Below are positions 30,429 to 37,889 of a stretch of DNA of 42,713 nt, in pieces. The notes below the pieces were generated by a model that saw only the letters and a list, made by a program, of their open reading frames with translations, made no database searches and was not told the DNA's origin. Positions within the stretch are counted from its first letter, which is position 1, and each line of letters opens with the position of its first letter. The stretch is taken from positions 1-42,713 of the forward strand of contig NZ_QETK01000039.1 in NCBI RefSeq assembly GCF_003105155.1. The letters are read 5' to 3'. The DNA comes from Pseudomonas sp. SDI (GTDB lineage: Bacteria > Pseudomonadota > Gammaproteobacteria > Pseudomonadales > Pseudomonadaceae). Made by a program: the position numbers and the translations under genes.

Positions 30429-31919
30429 CTACAACCAGCCCAGCCAGTGCCAGTAGGTGGCGGCGAACACCAGCATCAGCCCATAACCGAGCAACGTCAC
30501 CACGATCCCCACCCGGGCAAACTGCCGTGCGTTGAAGGTCTCCGTACCCAGGCACACCATGTTCTGCGGCGCATTGATCGGCAGGATGAACCCATAGCTG
30601 ACCACAAACCCCAGCAGCATGGTCATCCCCAACCGGCTGAACTCGCCGGGCAAGGTCTGCAACACCGCGATCAGGATCGGTAGCAGCGCCGAGGTCAACG
30701 CCGTGGCACTGGCGAAGCCCAGGTGTATCACGATCAGAAATGCCGCCAGAATCGCAAACACGCCCAGCGTGCCGAGCTGATCCAGCCCGGTATGCGCCAC
30801 CACCTGCGCGCCGAGCCACTGCCCGGCCTGAGTGCTGAGCAAGGTGCTACCCAGGCTGATGCCGACCCCGAAGACAATCACCGTGCCCCACGGAATCCGC
30901 GCCTGCACGTCCTTCCAGGTCATCACCCCGAAGCGCGGCAGCAACAGCAACACCAGGCCGGCATAGGTGGTCGACGTGGTGTCGAAGTGATGCAACTTGC
31001 CCTCGGTCGCCCAGGCCAGCAGCAACCCCAGCGACACCCCGAGCAAACGCTTCTGCGCACCGCTCATCGGTCCCAACGCAGCCAGTTGTGCGGCCACCGC
31101 GGCCTTGCCACCGGGAATCTGCCCACTCTCCGGCGGCAGCATCTTCAGCACCACCGCGATCAGCACCAGCGACATGATCAGGGCCCATGGCGCACCGGCA
31201 ATCAGCCAGTCGAGCCAGGACACCCGCGCACCAAGCATCTTGTCCATGAAGCCGACGGTCAGCAGGTTCTGCGCGGCGGCGGTCTGGATACCGATGTTCC
31301 AGATGCTGGTGCCCTGGGCGACGATGATCATGATCCCGGCAGCGATGTTCGAACGCTTGTCGACGCCAAACGCGGCAATTACCCCCATCATGATCGGCAC
31401 CACGCAGGCACTGCGCGCCGTGGCGCTGGGCACCACCAGGCTGAGCAAAATGATCACCAGCACGGCGCCGACCAAAATGCGCCGGGTGCTGACGCCCACG
31501 CTCGACAGCGTCACCAGGGCGATACGCCGGTCCAGCCCGGTATGGGTCATGGCCGCGGCAATGAACAATGCACCGACCACCAGCGCCAGTGCGGGATTGG
31601 AGAAGCCGGTCAGGGCCATGCCGATGGCCGCCGACGAGCCGTAGGTGTGTGTCGGGTCGGCCAGGGTCGGCGCCGTACCGAGCAGGAAGGCCAGCAGCGA
31701 GGTGATCATGATTGCGCTGGCTTCATAGGAAACCGCCTCGCTGATCCAGATCACCACGGCAAACGCCAGGATCGCCAGGACCCTATGCCCGGCTGGCGGC
31801 AGGTCGGCCGGCAGCGGCAACAGCAGCACCGCGATCAGCGCGGCGATCGCCACCAGCAGGCCTATCGGCAGCAGTGGGCCACTGCCGGATGAAGACGGGG
31901 ACGTTGCTTGCGCGCTCAT
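30429..31919 (-). CDS. SLC13/DASS family anion permease
   Basis: A 496-residue inner-membrane transporter with about 11-13 helices. The two re-entrant signatures of the divalent anion-sodium symporter family are seen as VVPSATARSACVVPIMMGVI and, near the C-terminus, FASATALTSALLPILIAVLQ plus PINAPQNMVCLGTE. The family carries di/tricarboxylates or sulfate with sodium. The substrate cannot be set from sequence. I use the ATG at 31919 (MSAQATSPSSSG), with GAGAGA 7 bases upstream. It is isolated: a 417-base gap with a strong promoter-like region lies upstream. Confidence 0.87.
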   Translation of the reverse strand: MSAQATSPSSSGSGPLLPIGLLVAIAALIAVLLLPLPADLPPAGHRVLAILAFAVVIWISEAVSYEASAIMITSLLAFLLGTAPTLADPTHTYGSSAAIGMALTGFSNPALALVVGALFIAAAMTHTGLDRRIALVTLSSVGVSTRRILVGAVLVIILLSLVVPSATARSACVVPIMMGVIAAFGVDKRSNIAAGIMIIVAQGTSIWNIGIQTAAAQNLLTVGFMDKMLGARVSWLDWLIAGAPWALIMSLVLIAVVLKMLPPESGQIPGGKAAVAAQLAALGPMSGAQKRLLGVSLGLLLAWATEGKLHHFDTTSTTYAGLVLLLLPRFGVMTWKDVQARIPWGTVIVFGVGISLGSTLLSTQAGQWLGAQVVAHTGLDQLGTLGVFAILAAFLIVIHLGFASATALTSALLPILIAVLQTLPGEFSRLGMTMLLGFVVSYGFILPINAPQNMVCLGTETFNARQFARVGIVVTLLGYGLMLVFAATYWHWLGWL

Positions 31920-32029
31920 GGGCGGTTCTCTCACAGCGGAAAATCAGACGCAGGCCACTGCCTACGCCACTCCCCTGCATCATCGCCAATGCCGGAAGCG
32001 TTTTAGCTGACGCGGATCAAACGACACCG

Positions 32030-32054
32030 CGAAGCCCTTCTGTCTCGGGGCTTG
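32030..32054. terminator. Weak hairpin in the SLC13-leader gap
   Basis: AAGCCC and GGGCTT pair around TTCTGTCTCGG in the gap upstream of the SLC13 gene. No poly-T run follows. The other parts of this 417-base gap hold the palindrome, promoter and leader listed separately. Confidence 0.3.
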
Positions 32055-32084
32055 TAGGACAATCCAACGGAGTTTCCGGCAATG

Positions 32085-32147
32085 TGTAGTGCAATAAAAA
32101 AATCACTACAAAACCTGTTGACGCCGTTCATCGGCGCTTGGCATAGT
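32085..32147 (+). promoter_or_regulatory. Palindrome plus sigma-70 promoter
   Basis: TGTAGTG-n12-CACTACA (32085-32110) is a perfect 7-bp inverted repeat with an A-rich centre. Just after it, TTGACG (32118-32123) and CATAGT (32142-32147), 18 bases apart, form a plausible sigma-70 promoter. The palindrome overlaps the upstream edge of the promoter, where an activator or repressor could act. Confidence 0.5.
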
Positions 32148-32153
32148 GAAGCC

Positions 32154-32351
32154 GTCTCCCTGATCGGGAGCGCTGGCAAAGGGTGATCCAGACGTCTGAG
32201 TGGTTTTCAGGTAGTCCGTGGAGAGGGACTGTCCAAAAGGCAGAGTGAAGAAAGCCCCTGTTGCGACGCTGCTGTAGCAGCTTTGGTAGTGCGCTACACG
32301 CTGGTAGCGCCAGATGTGAAATCACCAACTTAAGGTAATTGGGGGCTTTAA
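32154..32351 (+). ncRNA. Candidate structured 5' leader (about 200 nt)
   Basis: Between the promoter at 32118-32147 and the ATG at 32352 there is no open frame, but several perfect hairpins occur in series: CTCCC-tgatc-GGGAG (32156-32170), CAGACGTCTG (32189-32198), AGTCC-n8-GGACT (32213-32230, GGAGAG in the loop), GCTGCT-gt-AGCAGC (32268-32281) and GCGCTAC-acgctg-GTAGCGC (32291-32310). The density suggests a structured leader or riboregulator of the downstream gene, or an independent sRNA; no known riboswitch consensus was recognised. Confidence 0.45.
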
Positions 32352-32684
32352 ATGATGAACTTGAACAATCAACCGACCATCACTGAATTGGCTCAGCTGT
32401 TCGCTGCACGCAAGGACAGCCTCGACAACCACATTCTCTGGGTGTGCGAATCGGGTGAAGTACACATCGACACACTGGCGCCGTTCACGGCCGAAGCCGA
32501 ATTCGAGCAGCGCAAACCGAACATGCGCGCCCGCCTGAAAATGTACCGCCGTGGCCATGGCTACGTCGGCAAGAAGGCCGCCGCCGACACCCAGTTCGTT
32601 GGCGAGGTACTGCAAACCCTGCAGGCCGAATGGCCAAGCCTGAAAGACCAGCAAGGCGTGAAGGTTATCGACCGCCTCAGCTGA
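32352..32684 (+). CDS. Conserved hypothetical protein with long leader
   Basis: A 110-residue soluble, charged protein (TELAQLFAARKDSLDNHILW, VCESGEVHIDTLAPF, ARLKMYRRGHGYVGKKAAAD, WPSLKDQQGVKVIDRLS). It has no signal peptide or membrane segment and I do not recognise the family. Two in-frame ATGs, 32352 and 32355, follow a GGGGG tract. It is preceded by the hairpin-rich leader and followed by an intrinsic terminator, so it forms a single-gene unit whose expression may be controlled mainly at the RNA level. Confidence 0.75.
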   Translation: MMNLNNQPTITELAQLFAARKDSLDNHILWVCESGEVHIDTLAPFTAEAEFEQRKPNMRARLKMYRRGHGYVGKKAAADTQFVGEVLQTLQAEWPSLKDQQGVKVIDRLS

Positions 32685-32701
32685 GCCAACTGCACCGATT
32701 G

Positions 32702-32731
32702 AGCCCAGCCTGCACAAGGCTGGGCTTTTTT
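32702..32731 (+). terminator. Intrinsic terminator
   Basis: AGCCCAGCCT-gcaca-AGGCTGGGCT followed by TTTTT, right after the hypothetical gene and before the hemoglobin gene. Confidence 0.88.
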
Positions 32732-32779
32732 CATGCTGCGATTCGCTAGAATGGCGCTTTTGCACCTGGAGCACATGCC

Positions 32780-33199
32780 ATGAACAGCCCCACGTTTGGC
32801 ACGGGAGACGCATCCTATCAGGCCGCTGGCGGTATCGATGGCCTGCGCCGGTTGGTCGAGGATTTCTACCAGATCATGGATCAGGACCCCAGCGCCGCCG
32901 CCGTGCGCCGCATGCACCCAGACAGCCTGGCGCTGTCGAGTGACAAGCTGGCATGCTTTCTCAGTGGCTGGTTGGGTGGCCCGAGGTTATTCAACGAGCG
33001 CTACGGGCCAATTGCCATCCCGGCGTTTCACGCGCAGTGGCCGATTGACGACCAGCACGGCGCGATATGGCTCGATTGCATGGCCAAAGCCATCGCCCAG
33101 CAGGACTACTCACCGGCCTTCGCCGAGTACCTGTTGACCCAGTTGCGGGTACCGGCCCAGCGCATTGTCCAGGCCAGCCGCAACCGTCACGTCGACTGA
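32780..33199 (+). CDS. Group II truncated hemoglobin
   Basis: A 139-residue 2-over-2 globin of group II. GGIDGLRRLVEDFYQIMD includes the B10 tyrosine (Tyr30). ACFLSGWLGGPRLFNERYG is the conserved CD/E segment. The proximal F8 histidine is His84 in IPAFHAQWPID, and the group II G8 tryptophan is Trp97 (AIWLDCMAKAI). Such proteins bind O2, NO or sulfide tightly and may serve detoxification or redox roles rather than storage. It lies in its own unit after a terminator. The ATG gives a normal family length. Confidence 0.88.
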   Translation: MNSPTFGTGDASYQAAGGIDGLRRLVEDFYQIMDQDPSAAAVRRMHPDSLALSSDKLACFLSGWLGGPRLFNERYGPIAIPAFHAQWPIDDQHGAIWLDCMAKAIAQQDYSPAFAEYLLTQLRVPAQRIVQASRNRHVD

Positions 33200-33210
33200 A
33201 GCGTTTGGGC

Positions 33211-33513
33211 TCAGGCACGCCGGCGCTGGTCGGCCTGCTCCAGGGGCAGTGCGCCCGTGGCCAGGGCCCTGGCGCGGTCGACGCCCCATACCAAGGCGCG
33301 GCTCATGGTTTCGCCGGGGCGCGTCGGGTAATACTCTTCGAGCAGGGCTTTGCCCTGACGGGCATACAAGCCAAGAAACAGTTGGGTGGCGCCGGTACGC
33401 GACAGTCGCACCTGCACGTCGATGCTGGTGCCGTCGCAGAGTTGCTCATCGTGACTGCGGCTGTGCAATTGGGAGTCTGCCCATTCCCAGTAAGTCTCTT
33501 CCCTGATGCGCAT
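33211..33513 (-). CDS. Conserved hypothetical protein, 100 residues
   Basis: A small soluble protein (MRIREETYWEWADSQLHSRS, VQVRLSRTGATQLFLGLYAR) with no recognised domain, signal or membrane segment. Its codon use is like the neighbours. It converges with the hemoglobin gene. The ATG is preceded only by a modest AGGAGC-like site on the minus strand, about 10 bases upstream. Confidence 0.65.
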   Translation of the reverse strand: MRIREETYWEWADSQLHSRSHDEQLCDGTSIDVQVRLSRTGATQLFLGLYARQGKALLEEYYPTRPGETMSRALVWGVDRARALATGALPLEQADQRRRA

Positions 33514-33670
33514 GCTGCTGCTCCTGTGGTGCCTAATTGAAATGCTGTCTCAGTAAGGCATAGATCCGCCGCCCTCTCCAGTCGGGTGCGACCAGACGTT
33601 GCGCGAGGTCAACAAAGCGGCATAAAACGGCCGATTCGCCCTGCCGCTTGTCAGCTGATGTTGCAGACGT

Positions 33671-33862
33671 TCAGCGTTTGCGTGGCACGCTCGGCAGAAA
33701 CCGCCGACGCTCGCTACTGGTCCGCGGCCGCGATTTTACCGCGCTGGAGGTGTCGTCCTGAGTCATGAGCATGAAGCCCAGACGCACTTCGGATTGTCCG
33801 CAGCGCACCTGGCTGTTGGCCGAATACTCATCACCTTCGACGTCGATGTAGGAATCTTTCAT
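33671..33862 (-). CDS. Small hypothetical protein, 63 residues
   Basis: A short protein (MKDSYIDVEGDEYSANSQVR) with an acidic N-terminus and an Arg/Lys-rich C-terminus. A GGGGAG ribosome site 6 bases before its ATG supports translation. The family is unknown. It sits alone between small genes. The ~150 bases downstream (33514-33670) contain no other frame I can support. Confidence 0.5.
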   Translation of the reverse strand: MKDSYIDVEGDEYSANSQVRCGQSEVRLGFMLMTQDDTSSAVKSRPRTSSERRRFLPSVPRKR

Positions 33863-33979
33863 CTGCTGCTCCCCTGCGCATCTGATCGGTACCGGCCATC
33901 AGTCGATCACCTGGAAAATACCGACCCTAATGCCTAACAGACTAGCCGGGCATTTGAAGACTGCCTGGTCACAAAAGTA

Positions 33980-34004
33980 AAAGCCCGACCAGTGGCCGGG
34001 CTCT
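33980..34004 (-). terminator. Intrinsic terminator after the YbjQ gene
   Basis: On the minus strand AGCCCGGCC-act-GGTCGGGCT is followed by TTTACTTTTG. It lies 20 bases beyond the YbjQ stop. Confidence 0.8.
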
Positions 34005-34023
34005 TTGGCGCGTTCACAGCGGC

Positions 34024-34344
34024 TTACTTGAGCTGCACCGCCGTGCCGGTGACGAACACCACGACCATCCCGCCACGGGCCGATGGCATACTGATTTCAT
34101 AGTCCAGCCCGACCACGGCGTCGGCCTGCAAACTGCGCGCGCGTGCCTTGATCTCGTCGGTGGCTTGCAGCCGCGCTTCCTTCAATGCGCTTTCCAAGGT
34201 GTGCGAGCGGCCGCCGAAAAAATCGCGAAAGCTGGCGAAAATATCCCGAACCACGTTGACGCCCTGAACTGACTCGCCACTGACGATATCCAGATAAGCG
34301 GCAATTTCACGGCCTTCGACCGAGCCGGTAGTGGTAGTGATCAT
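34024..34344 (-). CDS. YbjQ/UPF0145 family protein
   Basis: A 106-residue protein of the YbjQ (heavy-metal-binding domain, DUF74) family, recognised by SVEGREIAAYLDIVSGESV at the start, ALKEARLQATDEIKARARSL in the middle and ADAVVGLDYEIS near the end. The family forms pentameric rings; its function is not established despite the name. It ends before a clear terminator and is probably monocistronic. Confidence 0.85.
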   Translation of the reverse strand: MITTTTGSVEGREIAAYLDIVSGESVQGVNVVRDIFASFRDFFGGRSHTLESALKEARLQATDEIKARARSLQADAVVGLDYEISMPSARGGMVVVFVTGTAVQLK

Positions 34345-34543
34345 GGCGTTCTCCTCTGCCTGTGTTGCGGCTCCTGGCGCGACCTGAAACGGCCGCCCGG
34401 AGAAAAGAACGCGATCTTAACAAACCACGGCGCAGGCGGGCGCCGCGGGTGTTTCCTGCTGCCGTCAGGGCACCGCTAAGCCGTGCCAGCTCAACGACCG
34501 GCTCGACAAGGGGGGCCACCGCTTCGACGCCCCAGCAGCTTGC

Positions 34544-35425
34544 TCAAGCCCTGGCCAACAGGACCCGGCGCAGGCGTGGGCCGAACACGTTGACCAGCAG
34601 ACCGAGCATCACCAGCAGGCCGCCTGCGCATTGCAGCGCGCTGAGGCGCTCATCGAGCAGCAGTGCCGACGAGCTCAGCCCCACCACCGGCACCAGCAGC
34701 GAAAACGGCGCCACCTTGCCCGCCGGGTAGCGTGACAGCAGGCGACTCCACAGGCTGTAGCCGAGCATGGTGGCGACGAACGCCAGGTAGATCAGCGCAA
34801 GGATCGAGTTGAGGTTGATCTGGCGCAACGACGCCTCAATCAGTGCCGGGCCTTCGAGAAACCACGACAAGGCGAAGAACGGCAGCGGCGGAATCAGCCC
34901 GCCCCAAATCACCAGCGCCACCAGGTCAACCGTGCCGAAGCGCCGGGTGATGATGTTGCCTATGGCCCAGCTGGCAGCGGCACACAGGGTGAGGATCAGC
35001 GCAATGAATGGCACGTGGCTGCCGTTCTCGCTGCCAATCAGCGCCAGCCCGGCAGCGGCTATGGCCAGGCCCAGCAGGCTGGCGGCGCGCAGGCGTTCGC
35101 CGAGGAAGATGGCGGCAAAGAACAGCGTGAAGAACGCCTGCGATTGCAGCACCAGTGACGCCAGGCCCGGGGGCATGCCATTGCCCATGGCTTCGAAGAG
35201 GAAGGCGAACTGGCCGAGGGAGATGGTCGCGCCATAGGCGATCAGCCAGCGCCAGGGCAACTGCGGGCGTTTCACCAACAGCACGGCGGGGAACGCCACC
35301 AAGGCGAAACGCAAGGCGCCGAGCAGCATCGGCGGCAGCCCATCGAGGCCGACCTTGATTACCACAAAATTCACGCCCCAGGCGACGATGACGATCAGCG
35401 CCAGTAGCAGGTCCTTGATGGGCAT
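34544..35425 (-). CDS. eamA: EamA-type cysteine/O-acetylserine exporter
   Basis: A 293-residue drug/metabolite transporter with ten predicted helices in two EamA halves. It matches E. coli EamA (YdeD) closely: VAWGVNFVVIKVGLDGLPPM, ISLGQFAFLFEAMGNGMPPG, ASLVLQSQAFFTLFFAAIFL and SLLVPVVGLSSSALLLDERL. EamA exports cysteine-pathway metabolites, so a similar role is likely but not proved here. I use the ATG at 35425, with AGGGA 8 bases upstream. It is divergent from the DapF-like gene, with about 215 bases between. Confidence 0.85.
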   Translation of the reverse strand: MPIKDLLLALIVIVAWGVNFVVIKVGLDGLPPMLLGALRFALVAFPAVLLVKRPQLPWRWLIAYGATISLGQFAFLFEAMGNGMPPGLASLVLQSQAFFTLFFAAIFLGERLRAASLLGLAIAAAGLALIGSENGSHVPFIALILTLCAAASWAIGNIITRRFGTVDLVALVIWGGLIPPLPFFALSWFLEGPALIEASLRQINLNSILALIYLAFVATMLGYSLWSRLLSRYPAGKVAPFSLLVPVVGLSSSALLLDERLSALQCAGGLLVMLGLLVNVFGPRLRRVLLARA

Positions 35426-35641
35426 TATGCGATTCCCTGACTCTGTAATATTTCGAAACAGCATAACCTTATACGGATTGTCAGTGAAACGTGAGGGCGC
35501 CACACACCGTGGCAGTAGCGTTGTAGCAATGGCGGGAGCAGCCGCACCGCCACACGGCAGCGGCCAACGTGTTGGCGCGGGCTCGTCCGACGCTGCTTTT
35601 TGGCAGCACAATGTATGCTCACCGAATGGAGGCTTGTGCCG

Positions 35642-36436
35642 ATGCACTTCATCAAATACCACGCCGCCGGTAACGACTACCTGGTCTACAGCGGCCATCA
35701 ACCTTTCGTCCTCGGCAGCGCCGCGATCACCCGCATCTGCGCGCGCCATCACGGTCTGGGCGCGGATGGCATCCTGGTGCCGTCGTTCGATACCCCCGAA
35801 CACAGCGTCGTCATCTACAATAGCGATGGCTCGCAGGCGGAAAAAAGCGGCAACGGCCTGCGTATCCTTGCCCGGCACCTGTGGGATCAAGGCCTGGTCA
35901 CCGCCGAACCGTTCCAGGTTCGCACCGCCGGCGGCAGCGTTACCTGCCAGGTACTCGACAACGGCGCCCGTGTGGCCATCGACATGGGCCGCGCGACCTT
36001 CCCTACCACGCCGAGTTTCAGCGTCACCCTCGATGGTCAGGCGCTGGAGCTGTACCCGGTATCAATGGGTAACCCACACTGTGTGCTGTTCGTCGATCAG
36101 CCGAGCGAAGCCCTGGCGCGCCTGCTAGGCCCGCAGATCGAGCACCTGGCGCAGTTCCCGACTCGCACCAACGTGCAACTGGTGCAAGTGCGTGACCGTT
36201 CGAATCTGGAGGTGCGGATCTGGGAGCGTGGGGTGGGCTATACACTGTCGTCGGGCACCAGCAGTTGTGCGGCGGCTTCCGTGGCGCGCCGACTGGGACT
36301 GGTCGATGCCCAGGTGATGGTGAATATGCCCGGCGGCACGATCCAGATCGCCCTGAGCGAGCAGTACGATGTGCGAATGCAGGGCCCAGTGTGTCGGGTG
36401 GCAAGCATGGCACTGGACCCGGAGTGCCTGGCCTAG
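35642..36436 (+). CDS. DapF-fold epimerase homologue lacking both catalytic Cys
   Basis: A 264-residue member of the diaminopimelate epimerase fold. Conserved parts are KYHAAGNDYLVY, HHGLGADGILVPS, the NPHCVLFVD region and WERGVGYTLSSGTSSCAAAS. The two catalytic cysteines of DapF are replaced: the first (DapF CGNG) is Ser69 in AEKSGNGLRIL, and the second (DapF ACGTGACA) is Ser204 in LSSGTSSCA. The substrate-binding Asn/Glu/Arg positions remain, so it may be an isomerase, dehydratase or binding protein rather than a two-base racemase. GGAGG 8 bases before the ATG fixes the start. The housekeeping dapF is expected elsewhere, with lysA. Confidence 0.82.
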   Translation: MHFIKYHAAGNDYLVYSGHQPFVLGSAAITRICARHHGLGADGILVPSFDTPEHSVVIYNSDGSQAEKSGNGLRILARHLWDQGLVTAEPFQVRTAGGSVTCQVLDNGARVAIDMGRATFPTTPSFSVTLDGQALELYPVSMGNPHCVLFVDQPSEALARLLGPQIEHLAQFPTRTNVQLVQVRDRSNLEVRIWERGVGYTLSSGTSSCAAASVARRLGLVDAQVMVNMPGGTIQIALSEQYDVRMQGPVCRVASMALDPECLA

Positions 36437-36510
36437 AAAGCAAGCACGCGGTGTGTATGGGTAGGCACTGGCTTGCCTGCAGCCGACTGCCGCCAAACCA
36501 CGCAGGCATA

Positions 36511-36537
36511 AAAACGCCGCTGATTCAGCGGCGTTTT
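36511..36537. terminator. Bidirectional intrinsic terminator
   Basis: AAAACGCCGCTGA and TCAGCGGCGTTTT are perfect complements around one base, with T-runs on both strands, between the convergent DapF-like and PCu(A)C genes. Confidence 0.92.
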
Positions 36538-36556
36538 TTGGGGCGCGGTGAACGCC

Positions 36557-37048
36557 TTACTGCATGTGCTTGTGCTCATGACCGTGCATGTCATGGCCGT
36601 CGCCAGCGCTGTTCAGTGCCTTGACCGGCGCCTTCAACTCGATGCTTTCACGCTTGCCCTGGGCATCTTCGACGATCAGGGTCAGCGGCACCTGGTCGCC
36701 CTCCTTGGCCTGCTGGGCCAAGCCCATCAGCATCACGTGGTAGCCGTTGGGGTCGAGCAAGACGGTTTTGCCGGCGGGCAGCGCCACGGCGTCAACCGGG
36801 CCCATGGTCATCACGTCGCCGTTCATCTTCATCTCGTGCACCTGCACGGTCTTGGCGACGCTGGACTGCACGCCGACCAACTTGCTGTCGGTGCTGGCGG
36901 TGAGTTTCATGAACGCACCAGTGGACTGCTGGCCCGGTACGGTGGCACGGACCCAGGCGTCGTCGACGTGGGTTTCGGCAATGACCGGCAGGCTCAGGCC
37001 GACCAGGGCCAGGGCGGCCAGGCCACATTTGAACGAACGGTTGAACAT
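36557..37048 (-). CDS. Periplasmic copper chaperone PCu(A)C
   Basis: A 163-residue secreted copper chaperone. After a signal peptide (LAALALVGLSLPVIA) the cupredoxin-like domain has the exact metal motif H-x10-M-x21-H-x-M: His71, Met82, His104 and Met106. A His-rich tail (GHDMHGHEHKHMQ) adds possible copper sites. The protein delivers Cu(I) to the Cu(A) or Cu(B) centre of cytochrome oxidases together with SCO. GGAGG 7 bases before the ATG at 37048 fixes the start, and the SCO stop codon overlaps it by one base, so the two are cotranslated. Confidence 0.92.
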   Translation of the reverse strand: MFNRSFKCGLAALALVGLSLPVIAETHVDDAWVRATVPGQQSTGAFMKLTASTDSKLVGVQSSVAKTVQVHEMKMNGDVMTMGPVDAVALPAGKTVLLDPNGYHVMLMGLAQQAKEGDQVPLTLIVEDAQGKRESIELKAPVKALNSAGDGHDMHGHEHKHMQ

Positions 37049-37650
37049 CAGCAAACCTCCATGACAGTGAGCAGGTCTTCTGCGCACTCTTTTGCACTCA
37101 GGGAATGCGACAGGCCCAGGCGCAGTACGCCGCGGGAGTCGAATACATAGCTGGTAGAGCTATGCGAGATGGTGTAGCTGTCACCCATCGGCACCTTCTC
37201 GTAGAACACGCCGAATTCCTTCGCGGTGGCGGCGGTTTCTTCGAGGGTCCCGGACAGGGCCACGAACGACGGATCGAAGGCCTTGACATAGGCGTCGAGC
37301 ACTTTTGGCGTGTCGCGTTCCGGGTCGAGGCTGATGAAGATGACCTGGAGAATGTTGTTCGGCCCCATCAGCTTCTTGATCTGCGCCGCACGCGCCAGCG
37401 TGGTTGGGCAGACAGCCGGGCACTGGGTGAAACCGAAGAACACCATCGGCATGGTGCCCTGGAAGCTCGACAGGTTGTATTGGTCGCCATTGACGTCGCG
37501 AAGGCGGAAGGTCCGACCGAGAATCTGGTTACTCAGGTCTTTGCCGTATTTGAAGTTCAACTTGCTGGAGCTGTCGCAGCCTGCCAAAGCCCCGAGGCTC
37601 AGCACGCTGAGCCCGGCGATAACCTGGCGCCGGGTCAGTAAATCAGTCAT
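37048..37650 (-). CDS. SCO family copper-binding/thioredoxin-like protein
   Basis: A 200-residue SCO1/SenC family lipoprotein with a thioredoxin fold. Copper ligands are Cys77 and Cys81 (FTQCPAVCPTT) and His163 (ISHSSTSYVFD). The signal peptide ends in a lipobox (LAGC, Cys25), so it should be anchored to a membrane facing the periplasm; a twin-arginine precedes the hydrophobic core. It matures the Cu(A) site of cytochrome c oxidase. It is cotranscribed with the PCu(A)C gene. Confidence 0.92.
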   Translation of the reverse strand: MTDLLTRRQVIAGLSVLSLGALAGCDSSSKLNFKYGKDLSNQILGRTFRLRDVNGDQYNLSSFQGTMPMVFFGFTQCPAVCPTTLARAAQIKKLMGPNNILQVIFISLDPERDTPKVLDAYVKAFDPSFVALSGTLEETAATAKEFGVFYEKVPMGDSYTISHSSTSYVFDSRGVLRLGLSHSLSAKECAEDLLTVMEVC

Positions 37651-37841
37651 GTAACCGTCCTTTTGGGAAGGTGTCAGGCGCGAGGATCGCGCCTGTCATA
37701 CGAACGTTTTTCAGCAAGCCGGCATTTTGTCACGTCCGGGGACAGCGGTTCCATCAAGGATCGCCCAGCGGGTGCGGCTTACTGTCGCACGTGGCAAACA
37801 ACGCTCCCCGGGGGCCTGCGTTGTTGTCGGTAATGAATATC

Positions 37842-37858
37842 TTGTTATACAGTAACAA
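37842..37858. promoter_or_regulatory. Palindrome in the SCO/DUF1624 divergent region
   Basis: TTGTTA-tacag-TAACAA is a perfect inverted repeat located between the divergent SCO and DUF1624 starts. Taken as 15 bases, TGTTATAcAGTAACA is 12/14 to the Zur-type pattern TGTTATAnTATAACA. The regulator is unproved. Confidence 0.45.
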
Positions 37859-37889
37859 AACGAGACATCCTTCCGACAGCGATCCTTCC

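Noticed and set aside
32154..32351. The leader considered as an Rmf-type RNA motif or a cobalamin riboswitch
   Set aside because: The downstream protein is not RMF, and none of the conserved boxes of known riboswitches could be found.
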